This document shows positions 44,402 to 52,166 of a DNA stretch of 64,000 nt, in pieces (position 1 is the first letter of the stretch; every line of letters begins with the position of its first letter). The notes beneath the pieces are model-generated. The model was not told where the DNA came from, ran no database searches, and saw nothing but the letters and a program-made list of their open reading frames with translations. The position numbers and the translations under genes are program-made. The DNA is from JANMDU01 sp031418715 (GTDB lineage: Bacteria; Pseudomonadota; Gammaproteobacteria; Burkholderiales; Burkholderiaceae_C), in NCBI GenBank assembly GCA_031418715.1, contig JANOJL010000030.1, forward strand, positions 95,090-159,089, in the 5' to 3' direction.

Positions 44402-44875
44402 ATGCCGCCCCACATCACCATCCGCCCCATCCATCCCACCGACTTTGCCGCTTGGAAGCCGCTCTGGGATGGCTACAACGCCTTCTATGGGCGCGAAGGC
44501 GCGACTGCTCTGCCCGATGAGATCACGCAAAGCACTTGGCAGCGCTTTTTAGCCAGCAGCGAGCCGGTTCATGCCCTGCTTGCCACCCGGCAAACCCCTG
44601 AAGGCGAGCAAGTCGTCGGCCTCGTGCATTACATTTTTCACCGCAGCACCACGCGGCTCCATGACGTGTGCTACCTGCAAGACCTCTACACCGCCCCCGC
44701 CCATCGCGGCCAGCGCATCGGCGCGCAGCTCATCCAAGCCGTCTACGCCGCCGCTGCCGAGCAAAACAGCTCCCGCGTTTACTGGACCACCCAAACCACC
44801 AACACCAGCGGCCGCGCCCTCTACGACAAACTCGCCAAGCATGCGGGGTTTATTGTGTATTCGCATGAGCTTTAA
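44402..44875 (+). CDS. GNAT family N-acetyltransferase, copy B
   Basis: This 157-residue GNAT protein is the second near-identical copy. It shares the start (IRPIHPTDFAAWKPLWDGYN), the central VVGLVHYIFHRSTTRLHDVC and the acetyl-CoA motif APAHRGQRIGAQLIQAVY, whose RGQRIG spacing is the closest of the three to the family consensus. The segment after residue 65 is four to eight residues shorter than in copies A and C. The ATG at 44402 matches the other copies; upstream in-frame sequence belongs to the repeat unit. Confidence 0.85.
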   Translation: MPPHITIRPIHPTDFAAWKPLWDGYNAFYGREGATALPDEITQSTWQRFLASSEPVHALLATRQTPEGEQVVGLVHYIFHRSTTRLHDVCYLQDLYTAPAHRGQRIGAQLIQAVYAAAAEQNSSRVYWTTQTTNTSGRALYDKLAKHAGFIVYSHEL

Positions 44876-44999
44876 GCGCTTGCTTCGATTTTCTGCTCGC
44901 TCACTGCATTCTTCGCGAGTGCGTTCAATTTAAGAATTCAGTCGCTCATGCTCCATATGAAAGTATGGTAAATAGTATGGTTATAAGCTACAATTGCAT

Positions 45000-45290
45000 A
45001 TGGCTAAAACAAGTTTTGAATGGGACGCAGAGAAAGACCAAGCCAACCAGATAAAGCACGGCGTTTCGTTTGGTACCGCGCAATATGCGTTTGCAGACGA
45101 GCAGCGCGTGATCGCAAAGGACGAAACGCATAGCGACAGCGAAGAGCGCTTCTACTGCTTTGGTCAGGTCGGCGATGGTGTATTGACCGTGCGGTTTACC
45201 TACCGCGCTGAAGTGATTCGAATTATTGGCGCAGGATATTGGCGCAAAGGAAAGGCAATCTATGAACGCGAAAATCAAATACACGAATGA
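45000..45290 (+). CDS. brnT: BrnT-family toxin
   Basis: This 96-residue protein is a BrnT/DUF497 ribonuclease toxin: FEWDAEKDQANQIKHGVSF at the start, then a central EERFYCFGQVGDGVLTVRFT and late RIIGAGYWRKGKAIYE. BrnT folds like RelE and is held by a BrnA antitoxin, here encoded in an overlapping frame. The ATG at 45000 is preferred to an in-frame TTG six bases before. Confidence 0.88.
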   Translation: MAKTSFEWDAEKDQANQIKHGVSFGTAQYAFADEQRVIAKDETHSDSEERFYCFGQVGDGVLTVRFTYRAEVIRIIGAGYWRKGKAIYERENQIHE

Positions 45291-45498
45291 GCCCATGGGC
45301 GAGCCCAAGGTGATCAAAGACTTTTTGCCTTCCCCGGCGGAGCTGGCTTTTAACGAAGAAGCCGTCAAGGTGACCTTGGCGCTCTCTAAGAAAAGCATCG
45401 ACTTCTTCAAAGCCGAAGCCGCCAAAAACCACACCCAATACCAACGCATGATCCGCCGCTTGGTCGATGCCTACGTAGATTCGCACAGCCGGGCTTGA
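45262..45498 (+). CDS. brnA: BrnA-family antitoxin
   Basis: This 78-residue protein matches BrnA antitoxins, with an acidic toxin-wrapping N terminus (GEPKVIKDFLPSPAELAFNE) and a C-terminal ribbon-helix-helix (VKVTLALSKKSIDFFKAEAA, YQRMIRRLVDAYV). Its ATG at 45262 lies inside the end of brnT, a 29-bp overlap usual for this pair, with AAAGGAAAGG upstream. An earlier in-frame TTG is not needed. Confidence 0.87.
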   Translation: MNAKIKYTNEPMGEPKVIKDFLPSPAELAFNEEAVKVTLALSKKSIDFFKAEAAKNHTQYQRMIRRLVDAYVDSHSRA

Positions 45499-45566
45499 AC
45501 TTGCTCAGCTTCGCCCCGCACTTTACGACGCAACCCACTCGCCTGTTGCGCGTTGTTTTGCTCTCA

Positions 45567-45713
45567 ATTCAATAGCGCTTTGCGCAGTATTCATGCCGGC
45601 TAGATGTCAATTTCGCTCAAAACTGCCGGCTGATGGCATCGGCGCCAATTTCAAGCCTAATCAGCCGCCACCCGTTATAGAATTTGCGCAGAGTGCTATC
45701 AGAAGCATAGTAA
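45567..45713. repeat. Inverted repeat pair unit D, before GNAT copy C
   Basis: Minus copy at 45567-45615 and plus copy at 45659-45713 (CCGTTATAGAATTTGCGCAG, then AGTGCTATCAGAAGCATAG). It ends 24 bp before the GNAT ATG. Confidence 0.85.
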
Positions 45714-45736
45714 ATCCCCTCTAAAGCCAGCTACCC

Positions 45737-46234
45737 ATGCCGCCCCACATCTCCATCCGCCCCATCCAACCCAGCGACTTCGCAGCATGGAAACCGCTCT
45801 GGGATGGCTACAACGCTTTCTATGGCCGCGAAGGCGCGACTGCTCTGCCCGATCAGATCACGCAAGCCACTTGGCAGCGCTTCTTTGACAGCAGCGAGCC
45901 CGTGCATGCCTTGGTAGCCACCACGCAAGATGCATCAAGCGAAGGAACAGCAGGAAGCGAAGGCGAGCAACTCGTCGGCCTGGTGCATTACCTGTTTCAC
46001 CGCAGCACCACGCGGCTGCATGACGTGTGCTACCTGCAAGACCTGAACGCCCTCCCCGAGCATCGCGGCCAACGCATCGCCGCAGACCTCATCGCAGCCG
46101 TGTACGCCGCCGCTGCCCAGCGTGGCAGCAGCCGCGTTTACTGGACCACCCAAACCACCAACACCAGCGGCCGCGCCCTCTACGACAAACTCGCCAAGCA
46201 TGCGGGGTTTATCGTGTATTCTCATGAGCAATAG
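45737..46234 (+). CDS. GNAT family N-acetyltransferase, copy C
   Basis: This 165-residue protein is the third near-identical GNAT copy. It has the same start (IRPIQPSDFAAWKPLWDGYN), an insertion around residues 72-84 rich in Ser, Glu and Gly (ASSEGTAGSEGEQ), the LPEHRGQRIAADLIAAVY cofactor motif and the shared C terminus. The three copies differ mainly in that loop, so the duplication is recent. Their shared upstream repeat pair suggests the repeat and gene were copied together. Confidence 0.85.
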   Translation: MPPHISIRPIQPSDFAAWKPLWDGYNAFYGREGATALPDQITQATWQRFFDSSEPVHALVATTQDASSEGTAGSEGEQLVGLVHYLFHRSTTRLHDVCYLQDLNALPEHRGQRIAADLIAAVYAAAAQRGSSRVYWTTQTTNTSGRALYDKLAKHAGFIVYSHEQ

Positions 46235-46308
46235 GTCATTGGCGAGATGTTGAATGCATCGGCTTGCTTGGAACTGGAAATTTCCTTTCCTACGCTAGGA
46301 TACTCAAA

Positions 46309-46917
46309 ATGGATAGTACAGAGCAATCGGTCAAGTCTCAGTTCGCGAAGGTATTCGCGGTCTCGGATTGGCGTCTGTTTAAAAAGGTGGCGGAATCTAA
46401 TTTGAGCGAGGCTGCCAACTTGCTAAAGCGAGATATGCCAATTGAGAGCAGCCTGAAGCTCCTTGCACGTAATTCGAGAAAGCGGCTTTTGATCGGTGTA
46501 GGTATTGAACTCTTGCTGAAAGCCATCTATTTGAAGCATGGGTACATGATCAACAAGCCTCCAAAGGACAGTTTGCTTAAGTTCCCTTTCAAGGCGCAAG
46601 AGGCAGCCGACATACAACTCGATGCCAACCAGACCTTCATGCTCAACGACCTAATCGAGAATCTGTCTAAAGTCGTGCAACTGCATAACAAAAACTTGAC
46701 GCTCAAAGGGCTTAAGATCGCGAAAGTATTTCGGAATAAAGAAGGTCATGGTGTGACGAATGCCCACAAATTCGTCGCACCGAATTACACTGACATCGCG
46801 ATCTCGCTGTCAGTGCTCTACCACGAGGCGTTCGGTGAGAAGCTGTCGGTACAGTTCTCAATGGCTCCAAACGAGAATGCCGTTTGGCGTGTATCGCGCC
46901 CTAGCAAGCGCACTTAA
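46309..46917 (+). CDS. Uncharacterised HEPN-like protein with R-X4-H motif
   Basis: This 202-residue mostly helical protein has RKRLLIGVGIELLLKAIYLK at about residues 60-80, a helix pattern common in HEPN-domain proteins, and AKVFRNKEGHGVTNAHKF, in which R142 and H147 make an R-X4-H motif. That motif is the active site of HEPN ribonucleases. No nucleotidyltransferase partner is adjacent, so it is not a classic MNT-HEPN pair. I start at the ATG at 46309; upstream in-frame residues look untranslated. Base composition is lower in G+C than the flanks. Confidence 0.6.
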   Translation: MDSTEQSVKSQFAKVFAVSDWRLFKKVAESNLSEAANLLKRDMPIESSLKLLARNSRKRLLIGVGIELLLKAIYLKHGYMINKPPKDSLLKFPFKAQEAADIQLDANQTFMLNDLIENLSKVVQLHNKNLTLKGLKIAKVFRNKEGHGVTNAHKFVAPNYTDIAISLSVLYHEAFGEKLSVQFSMAPNENAVWRVSRPSKRT

Positions 46918-46959
46918 GGTAACTTTTGAACGCTGGACAGGCAACCTTGCGACACTAAT

Positions 46960-47028
46960 ATGAAAAAATTTGAAATTTATAAGAACGACAACGACGAATT
47001 TCAAGCGGTAGTGACCTGCCCCCAATAA
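46960..47028 (+). pseudogene. Truncated DUF1508 (YegP-like) start next to an IS-like end
   Basis: The short frame MKKFEIYKNDNDEFQ resembles the beginning of DUF1508/YegP proteins (typically KFEIYKDKAGEFR). It breaks off at TGACCTGCCCCC (47012-47023), a sequence like the terminal repeat of IS3-type elements. It is likely a remnant left by an insertion or deletion. Confidence is limited by the short length. Confidence 0.4.
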
Positions 47029-47042
47029 CTATAGTATTTGCG

Positions 47043-47684
47043 ATGTTTTTTCGATCATCATTGAATAAATTTAGATCGCCAGAAGGTCCGTTTTCCACGA
47101 CACCGAAATGGCTCAAAAAGCTAGTGCCTTATGTTGCGAATTCGCTTGGGATAGGGATTTACGAATTGGAAGAGAGACATAAGTTGGGTACGGCTCGTTT
47201 CATTGCAAAACACAAAGAAGAAACGCTATTTGTCTTATTCAGAATCTTGCAAGAAGTCGTGCTCATCAACGGCACAGATGACTCAGATACGTATTTGGGC
47301 CACATTCTTTGTCGACTATTTGGTCAAAGTGGGGGCGAAGTAATTGTCAATGCCGTAAGTGAATATCAGAGCGATGCAGATGCAGTGGCCGATGCGAAAA
47401 GACGTGGGAACATGCTTGCTCATGCCGCTAATGGGTTGGAGTCCATTTTGACTTCGGCTCCCGAGTTTGAACTCGGAATCGCAGGTGGAAGAGAGTTTGC
47501 GGCCATTAGTCCCGGAATGGAGTTCAATCGTGACGTTGATTTGGCGTATTGGGGGCTCCACTATTTGTGGTTCTCTAAGATACTTGCTTCAAAGGAGTTT
47601 GAAGCGTGGGTTAACGCAGAGGCATCAACGAATGCACTGTACGAGGGGATGATAGAAGTAGAGAAATTATTGAAGCGGAAGTAA
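47043..47684 (+). CDS. Uncharacterised 213-residue protein
   Basis: I do not recognise a family. The protein is soluble and largely helical, with WLKKLVPYVANSLGIGIYEL, EETLFVLFRILQEVVLINGT, RRGNMLAHAANGLESI and a closing ALYEGMIEVEKLLKRK. It contains no clear catalytic motif. Base composition is low in G+C like the other island genes, so it was probably acquired. It lies directly after the IS-like end at 47012. From 47685 to 47978 I see no gene. Confidence 0.55.
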   Translation: MFFRSSLNKFRSPEGPFSTTPKWLKKLVPYVANSLGIGIYELEERHKLGTARFIAKHKEETLFVLFRILQEVVLINGTDDSDTYLGHILCRLFGQSGGEVIVNAVSEYQSDADAVADAKRRGNMLAHAANGLESILTSAPEFELGIAGGREFAAISPGMEFNRDVDLAYWGLHYLWFSKILASKEFEAWVNAEASTNALYEGMIEVEKLLKRK

Positions 47685-47978
47685 CTTTTGAAAAGTCACA
47701 TGCTTATCAACGCAAATATGCATTTTTGCACCGCAAGAAACTGGATTTACTCAGAAAGGCGGTGATTCGGTAGGCAATTCGAAATCAGTTCTTGAGTTGC
47801 TTACACGTTCCGCGCCGAAGGTAGGGGAATAGGCGGCGGATCGCCACGGATTTGCCTACTCACTGAACAAGTACACCAACACGGACGCGATGATTCATGT
47901 CGTGTGGTTCAACTGGTTTCGACGCTAATCTCGGCCGCAGGTGACGTCTTATAAATACAAGTAGTGCTCCAACCACCC

Positions 47979-48250
47979 GTACCCGCTCCGCGACGGGTCT
48001 GAAAAAACGAAGGCTTTCCTAGTCGAGCGCGGCCAACCACGCCCAGATCGCTACAAAAGATGGCAGCTCGTCGCTTGCGGTACAGCTCGCCCACAGGAAA
48101 GCCCTCGGCTTTTTCGGGCACGTCGCGGAGCAGGCGAGCGGGTGGAGTGAAACGTAGCCTCCGAACGCCAAAAATATAAGAGAAATCAGCACCTAGCCGT
48201 CATGGAATATGCGCAGAGCGCTATCAAATTTGAAGTCGCAATTTGCGACT
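47979..48250 (+). repeat. Composite repeat element at the hrpA 3' border
   Basis: Right copy of the long direct repeat also seen at 39493-39757. It starts with ACCCGCTCCGCGACGGGTCT and CTGAAAAAACGAAGGCTTTCC, whose near-complement lies at about 48098-48140, then has a dispersed-repeat copy (48182-48231) and a 27-bp palindrome (48229-48255) that includes the hrpA stop codon. Confidence 0.78.
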
Positions 48251-51200
48251 TCAAAGCGCCAACTGCTCAAAACTCTTCTGAATCCGCTTGATGCTCACGG
48301 GCTGCGGGGTGCGCAGCTCTTGGGCGAAAAAGCTGACGCGGAGTTCTTCGAAGAGCCAGCGGAGGTCTTCTAGGCGCTCGTCTAATACGCCTTTGCGGTC
48401 AGCCTGCAGGCGCAGGAAGCGTTGCTCTTCGGGGCGGAGCTCTTTTAGGCGCAGGGCATCTCTGGCGGGGTCGGCACGGTATTTTTCTAGGCGCAGGGTG
48501 ATGGCCTTCAGATAGCGGGCGAAGTGTTGCAGGCGCACGTAGGGCGTGGTGCTGAGGAATTTCTTGGGCATCAGGCGCTGGAGCTGGGCCGTGGCGTCTG
48601 CGGTTGCATCCGGGGCGTTTTTGCTGTCTTTGATTTTGCGCAAAGCGCTTTGGTATTCAGTGAGGATGCTGCCTGCCAGCCGCGCCACTTCGTTGCAAAT
48701 GAGGGTGAGCCGCCCTCTACCGCCCTCCACGCGGGCTTTGAATTCTGGCGCGGTGGTGGGCAGGGGATCGATCAAGAAGGCTTTGTCTATCGCCAGATCG
48801 AGGATTTGGGTTTTGAGCTCTTCGCTGGTGCCCAGCGGCAAATAGGCGATGCCCATTTTTTGCAGATCGGGGATGTTTTTCTCTAAATACTTGAGCGCGT
48901 CTTTGATTTGCAGCGCGACGAGGCGGCGCAGGCCGGCTTGATGCTTTTGGGCTGCGACGCCGGGCTCGTCAAACACCTCAATGCTCACGGCATCGCCTTG
49001 GTCAATCAAGGCCGGGAAGCCGATGAGGGTTTGCACATCTTTGCCGAGCTTGCGGCGAATTTCTAGCAGCTCGGGCAGCTCGCCGAAGCTCCAATCGGTG
49101 TAGCGGGCGTCGGCGTCGAACGCGGGAGCGCTGGATATAGGCTCTGGAGGCGCTACGGATTTTGTAGCATTCTGCGCAGATTCTATGACGGCTGATGGCC
49201 GATTTAGCTCTAAATTCTCAGCTTTAGGCGCTGCGGACGATAGCTGCGCGAGTGCAGCAAAGGCTTCCCGCGCTTGGCTGCCCAGATCGGCTTTGATCGC
49301 GGCCAAATTACGCCCTTGGGCGAGCTGCCTGCCATGCTCGTCCACCACGCGGAAGTTCATGAACAAATGGGGCTGCAGCATGTCTAGCTTGAAATCGGTG
49401 CGCTTGATTTCGACGCTGGTGGCTTCTTTGCACAATTTCAGCAGCGCGTCTATCAGCGAGCCTTTGCCAAAGGCTTCGGGCACGTTCAAGATTTCTGCCA
49501 GCCGCGCCGCGCTCTCAGGCAACGGCACGAGGCGCGAGCGGGGGCGCTGGGGCAGGCTTTTGAGCAGGGCTTGCACCTTTTGCTGCAGCATGCCGTGAAC
49601 CAGCCATTCGCAGCGCTCCTCATGAACTTGGTTGAGCGCAAAGAGCGGCAGCTCGACTGTGAGGCCATCTTTTGCATCGCCCGGGTCATGCAGATACCTG
49701 GCTTTGCAATCCACGCCGCCCAGGCGAATGAGCTTGGGGAAAGCTTGGCTGGTGATGCCAGAAGCTTCGTGGCGCATCAGCTCGTCTTTGGAGATGTAAA
49801 GCAGCTTCGGATTCGCGCCGTGATGCGCTTTGTACCAAGCTTCTAACTCTTTGGCGCTGCACATCTCAGCTGGCAATTGCTGATCGTAAAAAGCAAAAAT
49901 CAGCTCTTCATCGACCAACACATCTTGTCTGCGGCTTTTGTGCTCCAGCTCTTCAACTTGGCGCACCATGCGCTGGTTATGGGCATAGAAAGGCAGCTTG
50001 CAATCCCAAGCGTCTTTGATCTCGCCTGTGCAGCCGGCCACGAGCGCTTCGCGGATGAAGATTTCTCGCGCTGCGTGCGGATCCACGCGAGAAAAATTCA
50101 CGCGCCGCCCGCTGTAGATCAGCAAGCCATAAAGAGAAGCGCGCTCATACGCGAGCACATCGCCGCTGCGCTTGTCAAAATGCGGCTCCAGCAGTTGCTT
50201 ATTGAGCAAATGATCGGCCACTTGCTCCACCCATTTAGGCTCAATGCCCGCCACGCCTCGGCCAAAGAGGCGCGTCGTCTCTACCAATTCGGCGCAAACG
50301 ATCCAGCGCCCCGGTTTTTTAGATAAATTCGCGCCTGGATGCGGCTGCCATTTGATACCGCGTGCACCCAACCAGAGATCTTCCTCTTCTTGCTTGTAGC
50401 CGATATTGCCAAGCAGGCCAGCGAGCAGGCTGAGATGTAATTGCTCAAAAGTGGCGGGCTGTTGGCTGGGTTTAAATCCTAGCTCTTGCACCGTGCTTGC
50501 AAGCTGAGAATAAATATCGCGCCATTCGCGCACTCTTCTGATATTCACAAAACTGCCGCGGAGCTGCTGCTCCCATTGGCGATTGCTGCTTTTTTTGTCT
50601 CCACTGCCGCGCACATCATCGAGCCATTTCCACAGCTTCAAATAGCCGACAAACTCACTGCGTTCATCGTCAAACTTCTTATGTGCTTCATCGGCCTTTT
50701 GCTGCATATCCATCGGTCGATCACGCACATCTTGCAAGCTGAGCGCGGAGGCGATCACCAGCACTTCGCTCAATGCGCTGCGCGATTTCGCTTCCAAGAT
50801 CATGCGGCCTACACGTGGATCGAGCGGAAGCTTGGCCAGCTCTGAGCCGAGTTTCGTTAATTCATTCAGCTCATCGACCGCGCCCAACTCTTGCAAGAGC
50901 TGATAACCATCGGCAATCGCTCTTTTAGAAGGCGCATCAATAAAAGGGAAATCCTCCACCACGCCAAGATGCAACGATTTCATCCGCAGGATCACGCTGG
51001 CCAGCGAGCTTCGCAGAATTTCAGGATCGGTAAACCTCGGGCGGCCTGTGTAATCTTTTTCGTCATACAAGCGGATGCAAATGCCTTCGGCCACTCGGCC
51101 GCAGCGGCCGGCGCGCTGGTTGGCGGCGGCTTGGCTTACTGGCTCGATCAACAGTTGCTCGACCTTGTTGCGAAAGCTGTAGCGCTTGACGCGCGCTGTG

Positions 51201-52159
51201 CCTGCGTCGATCACGTAGCGGATGCCGGGCACGGTGAGCGAGGTCTCGGCCACGTTGGTGGCGAGCACGATGCGCGGGCGGCCATCGGGCTCGAAGATTT
51301 TTTCTTGCTCAGCTTGGGAGAGGCGGGCGAAGAGCGGCAGCACATCCACGCTTTGCCGCCCGGGCTTTTTGGCGCAATGCTTGCGCAAATGATCTGCCGC
51401 CTCGCGGATCTCGCGCTCGCCGGGCAGGAAGATGAGGATGTCGCCACGTGGCGAGCCTGGCCAGAGCTCGTCTACCGCATCAGCCATCGCGTCATTCGCG
51501 TCGAAATCACGGCTTTCCTCGTAAGGGCGGTAGCGCTGCTCCACGGCATACGTGCGCCCGCTCACCATGATTACGGGTGCTGGCCCATGACGCGAGGCAA
51601 AATGCTGCACGAACCGATCGGCGTCAATCGTGGCCGAGGTGATGATGATTTTGAGATCTGGGCGGCGCGGCAGAAGCTGGCGCAGGTAGCCGAGCAAGAA
51701 ATCGATATTGAGCGATCGCTCATGCGCTTCGTCGATGATGAGCGTGTCGTAGCCGCTCAGCATCGGATCAGTTTGCGTCTCAGCGAGCAAAATGCCATCC
51801 GTCATGAGCTTGACGCTCGCACCCTTGCCCAGCTTGTCCGCAAAGCGCACCTTGTAGCCCACCACCTCGCCCAACGGCGTGTTCAGCTCCTGCGCGATGC
51901 GTTTGGCTACCGTGCTGGCCGCGATACGGCGCGGCTGGGTGTGACCGATGAGCTTAGGCTTCTGGCCATGCTTGGTATGCATCGCCCCTCGGCCCAGCTC
52001 CAAGCAAATTTTGGGGAGCTGCGTGGTCTTGCCCGAGCCTGTTTCACCACAGACAATGACGACTTGATTCTGGGAGATAGCCAGCGCTATCTCCTCGCGG
52101 CGCGCTGAGACGGGTAGTTCTTCGGGAAACGTTATTTTGAATGGAAGCGAATTTGACAC
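48251..52159 (-). CDS. hrpA: ATP-dependent RNA helicase HrpA
   Basis: This 1302-residue DEAH-box helicase has Walker A VCGETGSGKTTQLPK near residue 40, the DEAH box in IIDEAHERSLNIDFLLGYL, ITSATIDADRF and QRAGRCGRVAEG (motif VI). The HA2 and OB regions follow, then the long HrpA-type C-terminal region. HrpA resolves stalled ribosomes on messages. At about residues 985-1003 a dispersed repeat is inserted in frame, encoding RPSAVIESAQNATKSVA. The last 70 codons are duplicated twice in the island to its left (39758, 41941). Confidence 0.93.
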   Translation of the reverse strand: MSNSLPFKITFPEELPVSARREEIALAISQNQVVIVCGETGSGKTTQLPKICLELGRGAMHTKHGQKPKLIGHTQPRRIAASTVAKRIAQELNTPLGEVVGYKVRFADKLGKGASVKLMTDGILLAETQTDPMLSGYDTLIIDEAHERSLNIDFLLGYLRQLLPRRPDLKIIITSATIDADRFVQHFASRHGPAPVIMVSGRTYAVEQRYRPYEESRDFDANDAMADAVDELWPGSPRGDILIFLPGEREIREAADHLRKHCAKKPGRQSVDVLPLFARLSQAEQEKIFEPDGRPRIVLATNVAETSLTVPGIRYVIDAGTARVKRYSFRNKVEQLLIEPVSQAAANQRAGRCGRVAEGICIRLYDEKDYTGRPRFTDPEILRSSLASVILRMKSLHLGVVEDFPFIDAPSKRAIADGYQLLQELGAVDELNELTKLGSELAKLPLDPRVGRMILEAKSRSALSEVLVIASALSLQDVRDRPMDMQQKADEAHKKFDDERSEFVGYLKLWKWLDDVRGSGDKKSSNRQWEQQLRGSFVNIRRVREWRDIYSQLASTVQELGFKPSQQPATFEQLHLSLLAGLLGNIGYKQEEEDLWLGARGIKWQPHPGANLSKKPGRWIVCAELVETTRLFGRGVAGIEPKWVEQVADHLLNKQLLEPHFDKRSGDVLAYERASLYGLLIYSGRRVNFSRVDPHAAREIFIREALVAGCTGEIKDAWDCKLPFYAHNQRMVRQVEELEHKSRRQDVLVDEELIFAFYDQQLPAEMCSAKELEAWYKAHHGANPKLLYISKDELMRHEASGITSQAFPKLIRLGGVDCKARYLHDPGDAKDGLTVELPLFALNQVHEERCEWLVHGMLQQKVQALLKSLPQRPRSRLVPLPESAARLAEILNVPEAFGKGSLIDALLKLCKEATSVEIKRTDFKLDMLQPHLFMNFRVVDEHGRQLAQGRNLAAIKADLGSQAREAFAALAQLSSAAPKAENLELNRPSAVIESAQNATKSVAPPEPISSAPAFDADARYTDWSFGELPELLEIRRKLGKDVQTLIGFPALIDQGDAVSIEVFDEPGVAAQKHQAGLRRLVALQIKDALKYLEKNIPDLQKMGIAYLPLGTSEELKTQILDLAIDKAFLIDPLPTTAPEFKARVEGGRGRLTLICNEVARLAGSILTEYQSALRKIKDSKNAPDATADATAQLQRLMPKKFLSTTPYVRLQHFARYLKAITLRLEKYRADPARDALRLKELRPEEQRFLRLQADRKGVLDERLEDLRWLFEELRVSFFAQELRTPQPVSIKRIQKSFEQLAL
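49152..49206 (-). repeat. Dispersed repeat, in frame inside hrpA
   Basis: On the gene strand the copy reads GCCGTCATAGAATCTGCGCA then GAATGCTACAAAATCCGTAG and is translated without stops. It lies in a low-complexity stretch between the conserved helicase region and the C-terminal domain. Confidence 0.85.
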
Positions 52160-52166
52160 CGGCGAA

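Noticed and set aside
37145..45713. CRISPR array
   Set aside because: Repeats are irregularly spaced, occur in both orientations and have no uniform spacers.
38065..46234. GNAT copies as TacT-like toxins
   Set aside because: No DUF1778-type antitoxin precedes any copy and the sequence resembles a metabolic GNAT group.
37145..48250. Integron cassette array with attC sites
   Set aside because: The repeat units lack the paired GTTRRRY/RYYYAAC core sites, genes lie on both strands, and no integrase is visible. A repeat-driven island fits better.
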